Shown: positions 17,614-26,250 of the stretch, piece by piece
How positions within the stretch are numbered: position 1 is the stretch's first letter
How the letters are laid out: every line of letters begins with the position of its first letter
DNA from: Gleimia sp. 6138-11-ORH1
Lineage (GTDB): Bacteria > Actinomycetota > Actinomycetes > Actinomycetales > Actinomycetaceae
Length of the DNA: 64,000 nucleotides
Assembly (NCBI RefSeq): GCF_024814355.1
Contig: NZ_JANUXV010000001.1
Coordinates: forward strand, 186,001 to 250,000
Reading direction: 5' to 3'
Position numbers and translations under genes: made by a program
Notes under the pieces: generated by a model
Told to the model about the DNA's origin: nothing
What the model saw: only the letters and a program-made list of their open reading frames with translations
The model's database searches: none

Positions 17614-18876
17614 CTAATCTTTAAGAAGATGGGTAATAGTAGTATTCATATCGGAGTATTGTTTCTCCGCATTAGCGTACTCATCCCAAGTTTCTTTAGC
17701 GCGAGCACTTAATTTCTCATACTCGGTAATTCCACCTGCAATAATTTGTGCTATTTCATTTGCGATATCTTTACCGGAACATTCAACTGGTAGAGTCCGT
17801 CCATTTACTTCGTGGTGGACGATTTCTGCAGTTCCTCCCGCGCGGGTAGCTACAACAGGAATACCGTTTGCTAAAGCTTCCATAATCGTCACAGGAACCC
17901 CTTCACCTGATGAAGAGTTAATAAAAATATGCATATTTTCAGCATTTAAAAAGTCTTGCACTTCTTGATTACTCAGATGTCCAGTTAGTCTAATTCGACT
18001 ACTGAGTTTCTTTGCCGCAATATAATTTTGCATGGCTTTAAAACGGGACTCTTGAAACTCTCCAATATGTGTCCAGGTAATTAGATAACCTTGCTTTTCA
18101 AGTTCTTCAACGGCATCTGCAATCAAATGAACCCGCTTATAACCGGCCATATGAGAGATACTAATTAAGTTAGTAGGTTGGGTGAACTGGGGTGACTGCC
18201 GGTTGGATTTAGGAACACCTAAACGCTTAACTTTTACCTTACTTGCATATTGCGGAAACCGATCCGTCAAAAAACGCGCTGCGTAGTTAGAAATTGGAAA
18301 GACAAAATCGACTTTTGAAAGAAGGAAATCACGTCCAGGAATGTATCCATTCGGAGTATCGTCTTCGTCCACATCATACGCATGGGCGCGTGAAATAAGT
18401 TTAACTTTAGTGGCAGACAATAAATCATCTTTAAGCAGGTTAGCTACTACAACCCCCGTGTAGAACCAGTACGAGTAGATTACTACGGAATCGTACTGTT
18501 TTAAATCGGTTTCAATTAATTGCGATCTTAATCTTTTGTATATGTCGATTGCATTAGAGAAAAACCGTAAATCCATTGCAAGATATTTGAAGGTGCGCTT
18601 GCGAGAACTTTTCAAGTAGCCAGCTTTGGGGTTCAAAATAGATGGTAAATGCCTTAATAAAACAAGCCATTTATTGGATAGTTTTGCGGGCGCTGGAAGT
18701 AAAGAAGAAGCATGAGCTGGAATCTTACGAGTTTTTTGGGCGCCAGCTTCTAAACGCATAGGAATGAAAAAAATTTGATCTGCACTTTCTTGAATGAAAG
18801 GAAGTTCTTGTTCAAAGAATTCCTCTCCAACTTCATAAGGGAAAGCATCTGTTAATACGATTAAAGCAGTTTTCAT
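17614..18876 (-). CDS. GT4 family glycosyltransferase
   Basis: A 420-residue GT-B glycosyltransferase. The C-terminal domain has ISISHMAGYKRVHLIADAVE, RIRLTGHLSNQEVQDFLN and the donor-binding SSGEGVPVTIMEALANGIPV with VVATRAGGTAEIV. These are classic GT4 features. The start is set at 18876 (MKTALIVLTDAFPYEVGEEFF begins there), giving an ATGA overlap with the gene upstream; an earlier in-frame start would add a Ser-rich stretch with no homology-like character. It probably acts on the cytoplasmic face on a lipid-linked glycan. Donor unknown. Confidence 0.88.
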   Translation of the reverse strand: MKTALIVLTDAFPYEVGEEFFEQELPFIQESADQIFFIPMRLEAGAQKTRKIPAHASSLLPAPAKLSNKWLVLLRHLPSILNPKAGYLKSSRKRTFKYLAMDLRFFSNAIDIYKRLRSQLIETDLKQYDSVVIYSYWFYTGVVVANLLKDDLLSATKVKLISRAHAYDVDEDDTPNGYIPGRDFLLSKVDFVFPISNYAARFLTDRFPQYASKVKVKRLGVPKSNRQSPQFTQPTNLISISHMAGYKRVHLIADAVEELEKQGYLITWTHIGEFQESRFKAMQNYIAAKKLSSRIRLTGHLSNQEVQDFLNAENMHIFINSSSGEGVPVTIMEALANGIPVVATRAGGTAEIVHHEVNGRTLPVECSGKDIANEIAQIIAGGITEYEKLSARAKETWDEYANAEKQYSDMNTTITHLLKD

Positions 18877-19964
18877 GAGTCTTTTCCGTCTGTTAGAACT
18901 TGAGCTACTTGCAGCGCCCTTGCCATCCAAGTATTGTTTCGGCGCGTTTCAATTATTTTATTTTCCATCTGCGGAATCCATTGAAGGTCTTGTAAACTTT
19001 CTAAGATATTTCGTATCTCTTCTACACTGTAATCAACAGTCCAGCCACAGGAATTAGCTACTACAAAATTACCAGCCAAAGTGTTAGAAGAAGCTAAAAC
19101 TGGACGTAAATTGCCCAGATAATCAAAAAGCTTAATCGGCACTGCAAATTCTCTATATTCGTCAGGTTCCATTACAAGAGAACAAACATTAGCCGCGCGG
19201 AATAGGGGCAAAAGGCCCTCACCTGATTCATGTACTACTTTGATATTTTCATCTAACACGTCCTTATAATCAGCCTGATTAGCTTCCCACATACTCTGTG
19301 AAGTGCAGATAGTTAGCTCTGCATCGGGAATAGATTTAATCGCTTCAAGAAGTTTGTGAATCTTGTAATGCGAACCCAGTCCACCAATGTAAAGCAAAGA
19401 AAGTTTATGGGTGGGCAGAGGAGAATCATTTTCTGGACATCCCGGTGGTAAAGCCAAGAATTTCTTTGGATCTACCAGGGGAACGAACTTACCCATCTCT
19501 AAAGACGGTAGAAAGACTTTTTTCAAAGTTTTGTTGTATTTACGCAGGTCATAACGGTAAAGCTGGCGCATGAAGAAAGCTAAAGGCTGTTTTACCAGCT
19601 CCAAGTAACTGTCGAAAGCCCAGTAGATGTCACGGTAGAAAACGCCTCCGTTTATTCCATGTTTTTGACAGAAACGGAAAAAAGAAAAGTCTAAAAATAA
19701 GTGCGGAGGCAAATGCTTAGGTTCGGTTAAAGCAGTGGGAATAGTAGCGGATTCCGAATAGAGGAAAGCAAATTTCTCACCTTGACGAATTAGCTCTTTA
19801 ACTTTCTTAATCTTTTGGCGACGCTCTGAGGCATAGCCGGATACAAGGAAAACTTCAAAACCCGCATCTTGGAAAGCCTGATACATTTTAACCGGACGAA
19901 TCCCCGACCCAGAGGTTGCTTGAAAGTTCAACGGATAGGGGACGTGGTAGATCATTTTAGGCAT
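18873..19964 (-). CDS. Putative GT-B glycosyltransferase
   Basis: A 363-residue protein that looks like a GT-B enzyme. The N-terminus MPKMIYHVPYPLN then SGIRPVKMYQAFQDAGFEVFLVSG is typical of the acceptor domain. The C-terminal half has LLYIGGLGSHYKIHKLLEAI and PIKLFDYLGNLRPVLASSN, where the usual E-x7-E region is replaced by a divergent form. It is translationally coupled to the GT4 gene downstream through ATGA. It diverges from the secreted epimerase-like gene. A function beyond sugar transfer cannot be assigned. Confidence 0.75.
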   Translation of the reverse strand: MPKMIYHVPYPLNFQATSGSGIRPVKMYQAFQDAGFEVFLVSGYASERRQKIKKVKELIRQGEKFAFLYSESATIPTALTEPKHLPPHLFLDFSFFRFCQKHGINGGVFYRDIYWAFDSYLELVKQPLAFFMRQLYRYDLRKYNKTLKKVFLPSLEMGKFVPLVDPKKFLALPPGCPENDSPLPTHKLSLLYIGGLGSHYKIHKLLEAIKSIPDAELTICTSQSMWEANQADYKDVLDENIKVVHESGEGLLPLFRAANVCSLVMEPDEYREFAVPIKLFDYLGNLRPVLASSNTLAGNFVVANSCGWTVDYSVEEIRNILESLQDLQWIPQMENKIIETRRNNTWMARALQVAQVLTDGKDS

Positions 19965-20069
19965 TGTGAAGCGCCTTTCTCATCTGGAAATCAGACTGTT
20001 AAAATAGTTGTCGGACAAATTTAGAGCTACCAAAAGCCTACTATATTTCTACTAATCTCAGGGAAAAGA

Positions 20070-22424
20070 ATGAAATCGAATAAGTTTGCATTTTCCTCAA
20101 CACTAATTACCGCAACCTTAGCCAGTGCATTACTAATGCCGAAGCCCATTTATGCAACTGATTTTGATAATTATTTAACTATCGAAGAAGAACTACGTGC
20201 GACGATTGTCAGTGAAACACCAGCTGACGCAGATTTCTTTAAACTAACCCCTGAAGAAGAAGCTATTTATGCTCCGCAAGAAGAATCTTCTGAAACTCCT
20301 CAACCAGGTGAATCAGCGCCCTCGGAAAATGAAATAAACCCCGAAAAAGAACCTGCTACTGAAACAGAACCTGGCGAAGGAACTGAACCTGCTCCTGAAA
20401 CAGAACCTGGTGAAGGAACTGAACCAGAAACGCCAGAACAAGCAGAAGATAAAAACGCGCAGAGTAATAAACCCACGGAAGAAACTGGCAAAAGTGGTTT
20501 CTTCAACCATGAACCCGCCGCTGAAATCAAAGAAATCAAAGTAACGGCACCCTTTTATGCGGACGCAAATAGCTACACACTGCCGGGAATTAACGGGGTA
20601 CAGTGGATAGTGAACGGGAAACTCTCTAATCCTGGAACCCACCGGATTAGTACTGAAAAACAACGCAAACGCCTCATTATTTCCGCCTGGACAGCAGATC
20701 CGAAGCAATTTCGTTTAGTTGGGACAACTTCTTGGGTGCTGCAATCGGAGACCTTTGCCCCAACTATCCCCAACCCACAAAACCAATACAAATGGGAACT
20801 AAGACAACAGATTGGACACGGGTGGAGCGGACGCATCTTTTCCGCCGGAAATTTCGATAGCAAAGGTGGAGCCGATCTTTTCCGCATCAGTCCACAAGGA
20901 CAACTTATTTTATATCCGACTCTGTCAATGGGGCGTTTTTCAACTCCCATAAAATACGGGTACGGCTGGAACCAGATGACGAAACTTGTGGCAGGGGCAG
21001 ACTTTAATGGCGATAATACTCCAGATATCCTAGCCGTTGATCAAGCAGGACGCCTCTACCTTTACCCGGGAAATGGTGCGGGGAGTTTCAAATCCGCGCG
21101 AATTTCTTTCGGATACGGATGGAACACTTTTAATCACCTAGTTTTACTTCCCAAAACAGAGAAGTTCGGGCCGCGCCTGGTGGGTACCCATAAGAGCGGA
21201 CAAATGTTTGTTTATGAAGGAAACGGCCAAGGTGGATTCAAAGGAGGACGCACAGCTTTAGGGTTTGGGTGGAATCAAGTAACCTCGATTAACTGCGGAG
21301 AAGATTGGAACCACGATGGGTTACAAGACTTGATCGTTACTAATCGCGCAGGCAAACTGTTGGTATATCATGGTAACGCGCAGGGCACTTGGGGCAGTGG
21401 CACTCAAGTAGGGCAAGGTTGGAACAGCATGGGGACTATTTTGTCCCTTTTCGACGAAAATCAAAATGTGCTTTGGTCAGTAGATAAAAATTATCGGCTT
21501 TGGCATTACAAGAATAAGCAGCTGGGTCATGTCGCTAAAACAGTAGACCAGGCTTGGGGATTCAATACTTCTATATACCAGACGCGACCTGACGCTAACT
21601 ACCCGTACAGTCACAAAGGTGGGTGGGTAAAAACTGCTTGGCAAGTCGATAGCAAAAACGTCCCGATTGTGAAGGTACCGGGGTTAATGAATGGGCGGAG
21701 GATATATCATCCGGTTGCCTATTCACGTTTTGCTTTGGACGCAGTTGAAAACTATTTTGCTAATGAACCATCAGCATTGCGTAACCGTGAGTTAGCGCGA
21801 GCTGAAGCTGCTGCTCAAGCGCTGGTAGATGGGGCAATATTAGATGAAGATACGCTTTGGTTCCCTTATAGTTTCCCTTACCGGGCAATGGGGCATGCAG
21901 AAAACACTATGCAAGTTCCGTGGTTTTCATCTATGTCTCAAGGGTTTGCGTTGGCAACCTTTGTGCGGCTTTCCCAAGCTACGGGGGATATTAAGTGGAG
22001 GCAGTATGCAGATATGACTTTTGCCAGTTATTTTGCGCATTCAGATGAAAAATATTGGATTAGCTTAGTGGACGATTCTGGTGATCTTTGGTTAGAAGAA
22101 TACCCGGGACCACCGATTCCATCTAAGGTCTTGAACGGGCATCTCTTCAGCGCTGAAAGTCTGCAGTACTACTGGCTGGATACACAAAATACTCACGCGG
22201 AAGCTTTTATAGATGGGGCAGTTACAGCGACGGTAAATGAGTTTAATAACTATCGTACGCCGGGGCGAGCTTCCTTATATTGTGCTTCGATTTTCTGTTG
22301 GCGGATTGGTAAGAGCCCGGCAGACTATCATAGGATAGTAGCAAAGCAGATTAAGGATTTTGGTATATCTTTAAACCAACCATCCTTACTAGAATTAGCT
22401 AATCTGCTGTACAAAGATAGGTGA
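20070..22424 (+). CDS. Secreted FG-GAP repeat protein with D-glucuronyl C5-epimerase-like C-terminal domain
   Basis: A 784-residue exported protein. Residues 1-29 are a signal peptide. About 65-150 is an acidic Glu/Pro linker with a repeated PETEPGEGTEP unit. About 245-470 holds FG-GAP/VCBS-like repeats, each with a D-F-N-G-D-type calcium loop or relic (DFNGDNTPDILAVD, DWNHDGLQDLIVTN) and a GxGWN motif. About 545-784 resembles the C-terminal domain of D-glucuronyl C5-epimerases: HPVAYSRFALDAVENYF, QVPWFSSMSQGFAL, LWLEEYPGPPIPSKVLNGH. Known relatives invert C5 of glucuronate inside a polymer. Lying among aminouronate genes, it may edit the exported polysaccharide. No LPXTG anchor is seen. Confidence 0.82.
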   Translation: MKSNKFAFSSTLITATLASALLMPKPIYATDFDNYLTIEEELRATIVSETPADADFFKLTPEEEAIYAPQEESSETPQPGESAPSENEINPEKEPATETEPGEGTEPAPETEPGEGTEPETPEQAEDKNAQSNKPTEETGKSGFFNHEPAAEIKEIKVTAPFYADANSYTLPGINGVQWIVNGKLSNPGTHRISTEKQRKRLIISAWTADPKQFRLVGTTSWVLQSETFAPTIPNPQNQYKWELRQQIGHGWSGRIFSAGNFDSKGGADLFRISPQGQLILYPTLSMGRFSTPIKYGYGWNQMTKLVAGADFNGDNTPDILAVDQAGRLYLYPGNGAGSFKSARISFGYGWNTFNHLVLLPKTEKFGPRLVGTHKSGQMFVYEGNGQGGFKGGRTALGFGWNQVTSINCGEDWNHDGLQDLIVTNRAGKLLVYHGNAQGTWGSGTQVGQGWNSMGTILSLFDENQNVLWSVDKNYRLWHYKNKQLGHVAKTVDQAWGFNTSIYQTRPDANYPYSHKGGWVKTAWQVDSKNVPIVKVPGLMNGRRIYHPVAYSRFALDAVENYFANEPSALRNRELARAEAAAQALVDGAILDEDTLWFPYSFPYRAMGHAENTMQVPWFSSMSQGFALATFVRLSQATGDIKWRQYADMTFASYFAHSDEKYWISLVDDSGDLWLEEYPGPPIPSKVLNGHLFSAESLQYYWLDTQNTHAEAFIDGAVTATVNEFNNYRTPGRASLYCASIFCWRIGKSPADYHRIVAKQIKDFGISLNQPSLLELANLLYKDR

Positions 22425-22428
22425 GTAT

Positions 22429-23637
22429 ATGGGAGAGAAAAACGGGTTCTTCCAGGTTGTTTCACGCATCCATCTGCCAGAGGCTTCTGCAGCATCTTTT
22501 CGTTTAGATGCGGTGGAAAAAGCTTTGGCAGCGGCAGGACAAGAGTTTCGAGTACTGACTGCAAAGCTCCCGCAGGGGATGGAAGTAAAAGACTCTGCGC
22601 CGATTCGTCGAGTTCCAGTAATCCGCGATAAGGACGGTTACATTAAGGGTTATATTCCTTATATGTCATTTGATATTCCGGCGTTTTTCTCTGTTTTAAT
22701 GGGGAAGAAACCGCAGGTGGTTTTAGTTGAGCCTCCGCCAACTACTGGTTTTATGATGCGACTAGCTTGTGGGATACGCAAAATCCCTTATGTTTGGTAT
22801 GGGGCGGATGTTTGGTCAGATGCCGCAGAATCAACAGGAGCCCCTAAAATTGTGGTTGATGTGGTGCGGTTTATGGAAAAAACTGCTGTGCGTGGGGCAG
22901 CTGCTTGTATCGCAGTTTCCGAGGGCGTAGCTGAACGCCTTAATGAGTTTGGGGCTAAAACTGTAGAAGTTATCCCTAACGGGGCGGATACGGAGATTTT
23001 TAACCTCCAGGTAGAACCTTTTTCTAAAGCTGAGTTAGCTAAACTGGGGGTCACTGAACCGTATGCGATTTACGCAGGGACAGCTTCTCAATGGCAGGGT
23101 GCCGAGATTTTTGCTAAGGCTTTTAGTAACTATTGGAAAGAAACTCAAAAGAATCAGCTGGTGTTTATTGGACGCGGTGATTCAATGCCGAAAATTAGAG
23201 AAATTGCTGATGATTTAGCGGTTTATGCAAAACGTAACGGGTGTGCTTATCAGCCGATTCTTGTTTTGGACTCATTCCCTCCAGCTGAAGCTGCGAAGTG
23301 GCAAAGAGGAGCGCAGGTAGCGTTAGTTTCTATTCAACCTGACATCGGCTACGATTTTGCATACCCAACTAAGGTATTAACTGCCTTAGGTTGTGGTACC
23401 GCGGTTCTTTATGCGGGGGTTGGTCCGGCAATAGCGGATATTGAGAAAGCTCAGCTTGGTTACACCTGTAAGTTTGCGACTGAGCCCATTGTAGAAGTCA
23501 TGCGGACTGCGTTTAGTGCTCCTGCTGATGCTGAGGCAAGTCAGCGCAGAGCTGATTGGGTTTTGTCACATAGGTCGATGAAAGAAACCGGTAGAAAAGT
23601 AGCCGCCTTACTGATGCGGGTAGCTACCTCTAAATAA
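22429..23637 (+). CDS. GT4 family glycosyltransferase
   Basis: A 402-residue GT-B enzyme. It opens FFQVVSRIHLPEASAASFRL and carries VWYGADVWSDA, ACIAVSEGVAERLNEFG and VEVIPNGADTEIF at the domain boundary, a common GT4 pattern. The C-terminal domain has YAIYAGTASQWQGAEIF, QVALVSIQPDIGYDFAYPTKVLTALGCGTAVLY. It starts 4 bp after the epimerase-like gene, with AGGTGAG as ribosome binding site overlapping that stop. The two are therefore one operon, linking this transferase to the polymer acted on by the epimerase-like protein. Substrate unknown. A long hairpin follows. Confidence 0.87.
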   Translation: MGEKNGFFQVVSRIHLPEASAASFRLDAVEKALAAAGQEFRVLTAKLPQGMEVKDSAPIRRVPVIRDKDGYIKGYIPYMSFDIPAFFSVLMGKKPQVVLVEPPPTTGFMMRLACGIRKIPYVWYGADVWSDAAESTGAPKIVVDVVRFMEKTAVRGAAACIAVSEGVAERLNEFGAKTVEVIPNGADTEIFNLQVEPFSKAELAKLGVTEPYAIYAGTASQWQGAEIFAKAFSNYWKETQKNQLVFIGRGDSMPKIREIADDLAVYAKRNGCAYQPILVLDSFPPAEAAKWQRGAQVALVSIQPDIGYDFAYPTKVLTALGCGTAVLYAGVGPAIADIEKAQLGYTCKFATEPIVEVMRTAFSAPADAEASQRRADWVLSHRSMKETGRKVAALLMRVATSK

Positions 23638-23643
23638 GTGAAA

Positions 23644-23687
23644 TAGTTTGTGTGGGGCAGTTCCAAGGAACTGCCCCACACAAACTA
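23644..23687. terminator. Bidirectional terminator, 21-bp perfect stem
   Basis: Arms 23644-23664 and 23667-23687 are perfect reverse complements around a 2-nt centre, between the converging GT4 and 2-epimerase genes. The ends (TAGTTT / AAACTA) give short T runs on both strands. Confidence 0.88.
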
Positions 23688-23699
23688 TTAAGAAACAAT

Positions 23700-24767
23700 T
23701 TAACGAGTGTTCGCAATCAGTTCTGCGACTACTCGGTCGGCTGCCTTGCCATCTCCATAGGGAGCGTAATCGGTAGCAGGAGGCATCGGACGCTGCGCAG
23801 CTTCCACCAACTGTGTTCCGGCGTTTACCAGCACATTCCAACCACATTCAACAGTTTCTACCCATTCAGTTTGTGGGCGTACCGTGGTACAGGGAACGCG
23901 CAGTAAGAATGCTTCTTTTTGCAACCCACCTGAATCGGTAATAATCCCGCGAGCGCTCATCGCAGACGCTAATAGATCTGGATAAGCTAAAGGCGCGTGG
24001 AGGTGAAGATTACCGCGGGCGATTTCAATCCCATGTTCAGCTGCTTTAGCCACTAAACGTGGGTGAGCTAAGATAACTACCGGATGATCAACTGCACCTA
24101 GTGAGTCAAGGACAGCTTCGAGTTGTTCTTTTGTATCGGTATTTGCTGGACGGTGAATGGTTGCCAGTGAATATGAGCCAGCTGCAAAACCAAACTCTTC
24201 CATGATGGGGCTTTTTGCGTCTGCCAGTTTAGCTTTAGTTTCCATAAGCACGTCGGTCATCACGTCTCCGACTACTACAGTGCGGGGAGCTAATCCTTCA
24301 TTTTCTAAATGTTTTGCAGCTACCTCAGTGGGAGCTAACAGTAAGTCTGCGCAATGATCGGTGACTATACGATTAATTTCTTCAGGCATTTCGCGGTTGA
24401 ATGAGCGTAAGCCGGCTTCGAGGTGAGCAATCGGGAAGTGAAGTTTAACAGCTGAAAGAGCTGCCGCCGTTGTGGAGTTAGTATCACCGTAAACTAATAC
24501 CCAGTCAGGTTGGTGTTTGAGGATGATTTCATCCATAGCAGCTAGCATAGCGCCAGTTTGGACTCCGTGAGAGCCTGAACCTACTCCCAGGTGTTCATCG
24601 GGAGCGGGAATATTAAGGTCAGCGAAGAATGCATCCGAAAGCATTGGGTCATAGTGCTGACCGGTATGAACGATGATATGTTCAACATTTGCACGAGCAC
24701 AGGCATGTGCAATGGGAGCTAATTTTACGAATTGGGGGCGTGCGCCCACTACAGACATGATTTTCAT
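23700..24767 (-). CDS. wecB: Non-hydrolysing UDP-N-acetylglucosamine 2-epimerase family (WecB/WbpI)
   Basis: A 355-residue GT-B-like epimerase. The N-terminus MKIMSVVGARPQFVKLAPI, then HTGQHYDPMLSDAFF, LVYGDTNSTTAAAL, HLEAGLRSFNREMPEEINR and TDSGGLQKEAF are family hallmarks. WecB makes UDP-ManNAc. The WbpI subgroup inverts C2 of UDP-2,3-diacetamido-glucuronate, and GARPQF as the first motif is closer to WbpI than to E. coli WecB. The start at 24767 is preferred because it matches the conserved N-terminus; an upstream in-frame start would overlap the preceding gene. Given WbpA/B/D/E-like genes in the locus, WbpI activity is the better guess. Confidence 0.9.
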   Translation of the reverse strand: MKIMSVVGARPQFVKLAPIAHACARANVEHIIVHTGQHYDPMLSDAFFADLNIPAPDEHLGVGSGSHGVQTGAMLAAMDEIILKHQPDWVLVYGDTNSTTAAALSAVKLHFPIAHLEAGLRSFNREMPEEINRIVTDHCADLLLAPTEVAAKHLENEGLAPRTVVVGDVMTDVLMETKAKLADAKSPIMEEFGFAAGSYSLATIHRPANTDTKEQLEAVLDSLGAVDHPVVILAHPRLVAKAAEHGIEIARGNLHLHAPLAYPDLLASAMSARGIITDSGGLQKEAFLLRVPCTTVRPQTEWVETVECGWNVLVNAGTQLVEAAQRPMPPATDYAPYGDGKAADRVVAELIANTR

Positions 24768-24777
24768 AGGCACTATT

Positions 24778-25863
24778 TTAGCTAGTTTTCCCAAATTTTT
24801 TATCACCCCAAGCCCGGATGCGTTTTTCGCATGGACGTTCTACCCCATAGTGGAGGGCGGCAGCAAGTACGAATGAGACTGCAAAAAGGGTGAAGAAAAT
24901 TAGAAGTGAGTTTGTCCGCCCCCACCATCCTAGGTAGGCGTAGAGGACGGTCGCGTGAACTAGATAGAAAGCGTAGGATATTTCTCCGGCGATCACCATC
25001 GGTTTAGTCCTAAGGAAACTATGGCGTCCGGACAGATCAGAACAGGCTAACATCCAGATTAGAATTGCGTAAATTATGGGAAGAATGAAAGGGTAGAAAG
25101 GCTGCAACATAGTGGCGAATTGCGGATACCAGCCGCGAACGGTTAAAAGATAGTAGCCAACGGCTAAGCCAATCACAATAAAGTAGGTGGGCCAAGCAGG
25201 AATGTTGAGCCGATAGTCTTGTTTAACAAGCTGGGCGACTATCATTCCTAGGAAGAACTCCCAAAAACGGTTTACTACAGGTGGGGTTACGTTTGCGTAG
25301 CGCACACTTATGAATCCAACTAAAAGAACTATGAGAATGAAAAGAACTAACTTTGTTCGTTGGAATGAAGAAGTATAGCGGTTCACAAAAGGGTGAGAAA
25401 AATAGAAGGAGGCTTCGTTAGAAAGAGTCCAGGAGGCGGGGTTGCCTGCGAATATGACTTGAGAGTTCATGGAAAGCCCATGGACTAGGAAAATAGAGGC
25501 CAAAATCGGGAGTAAAACAATCTCCTTTTCCCACCAGTTTCCTGGAGTTGGACCGTTCCAAGGATAGAAAATTGGTAGAGCTATAAGCAGCGCCACCAGG
25601 TGTGCTGGCCAAATCCGGGCTACTCGGCGCATCCAAAACTGTCTGCGGGTTACTTGCGGGCTAGCAGACCAGGTGAGGACAAAGCCAGATAAGACGAAGA
25701 AGAAAGCTACTCCGGTGTATCCTATGGCTCCTAGTTTTGACCCAGGAAATCTTCCTACAATGTCGTAGTGGTAGATGAAAACTCCGAAAGCTGCCCACCA
25801 GCGGATACCGGTAAGAGAATCAAGACGAATTCGTTTAGGGGTGTTTGTCACTTTTACCTCCAC
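24778..25863 (-). CDS. Membrane acyltransferase, OafA/acyltransferase-3 family
   Basis: A 361-residue protein with about ten membrane helices. It has the acyltransferase-3 marks RLDSLTGIRWWAAFGVFIYHY near the N-terminus (conserved His in YHY), GVAFFFVLSGFVLTWS and RRVARIWPAHL. Such proteins acetylate or otherwise acylate sugars of surface polymers on the outer face. The gene is 10 bp upstream of the 2-epimerase gene on the same strand, an operon of two. It is divergent from the nucleotide-sugar dehydrogenase across a 387-bp gap. Confidence 0.88.
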   Translation of the reverse strand: MEVKVTNTPKRIRLDSLTGIRWWAAFGVFIYHYDIVGRFPGSKLGAIGYTGVAFFFVLSGFVLTWSASPQVTRRQFWMRRVARIWPAHLVALLIALPIFYPWNGPTPGNWWEKEIVLLPILASIFLVHGLSMNSQVIFAGNPASWTLSNEASFYFSHPFVNRYTSSFQRTKLVLFILIVLLVGFISVRYANVTPPVVNRFWEFFLGMIVAQLVKQDYRLNIPAWPTYFIVIGLAVGYYLLTVRGWYPQFATMLQPFYPFILPIIYAILIWMLACSDLSGRHSFLRTKPMVIAGEISYAFYLVHATVLYAYLGWWGRTNSLLIFFTLFAVSFVLAAALHYGVERPCEKRIRAWGDKKFGKTS

Positions 25864-26250
25864 CAGGGGGATTACAATCCTTTAGCTTTCTTAAGTCCAG
25901 AACTAGTATAACTGGGAGCTGTAAAATTACGGCTTTCTGTAAGAAATACGTTTTGTAACTGTACTTTGCAGGTGGGAAAGTTCGAATACGCAGAAATCAA
26001 CGTCCACATCACCTTGGTCAATAGTAAGGGACAGATAAAAATGGTAACTAACGGGAAAAACCATTTTAGCCTGAGGTCTTTATCCAAAAACTACTTGTGC
26101 GTAAATCCTGCTTGCATCCTGCTGATTATGAGTAAATCATTAGAAAATAGGTGGCTAGCTAAAAGATATTTAGCTTTAGGATTAAAATGAGATAGAGTAA
26201 ATTTTCATATACCCTCCTATGCTGAGTAAACGAGTTGAAAAGAGGAAAGC
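25864..26250. other. Divergent intergenic region of 387 bp
   Basis: Lies between the acyltransferase (minus) and dehydrogenase (plus) genes and must hold both promoters. It is AT-rich. An open stretch at 25966-26190 has no ribosome binding site or protein-like composition. I see no near-consensus sigma-70-type promoter. GAAAAGAGGAAAGC just before 26251 is the ribosome binding site of the dehydrogenase gene. Confidence 0.5.

Noticed and set aside
20313-20708. Phe/Arg-rich antisense frame over the epimerase-like gene
   Set aside because: Produced by the GAA/ACT/CCT repeat of the acidic linker read backwards.
25966-26190. Possible 74-residue gene in the 387-bp divergent gap
   Set aside because: No ribosome binding site, no recognisable motif, and it occupies a region that must hold promoters.
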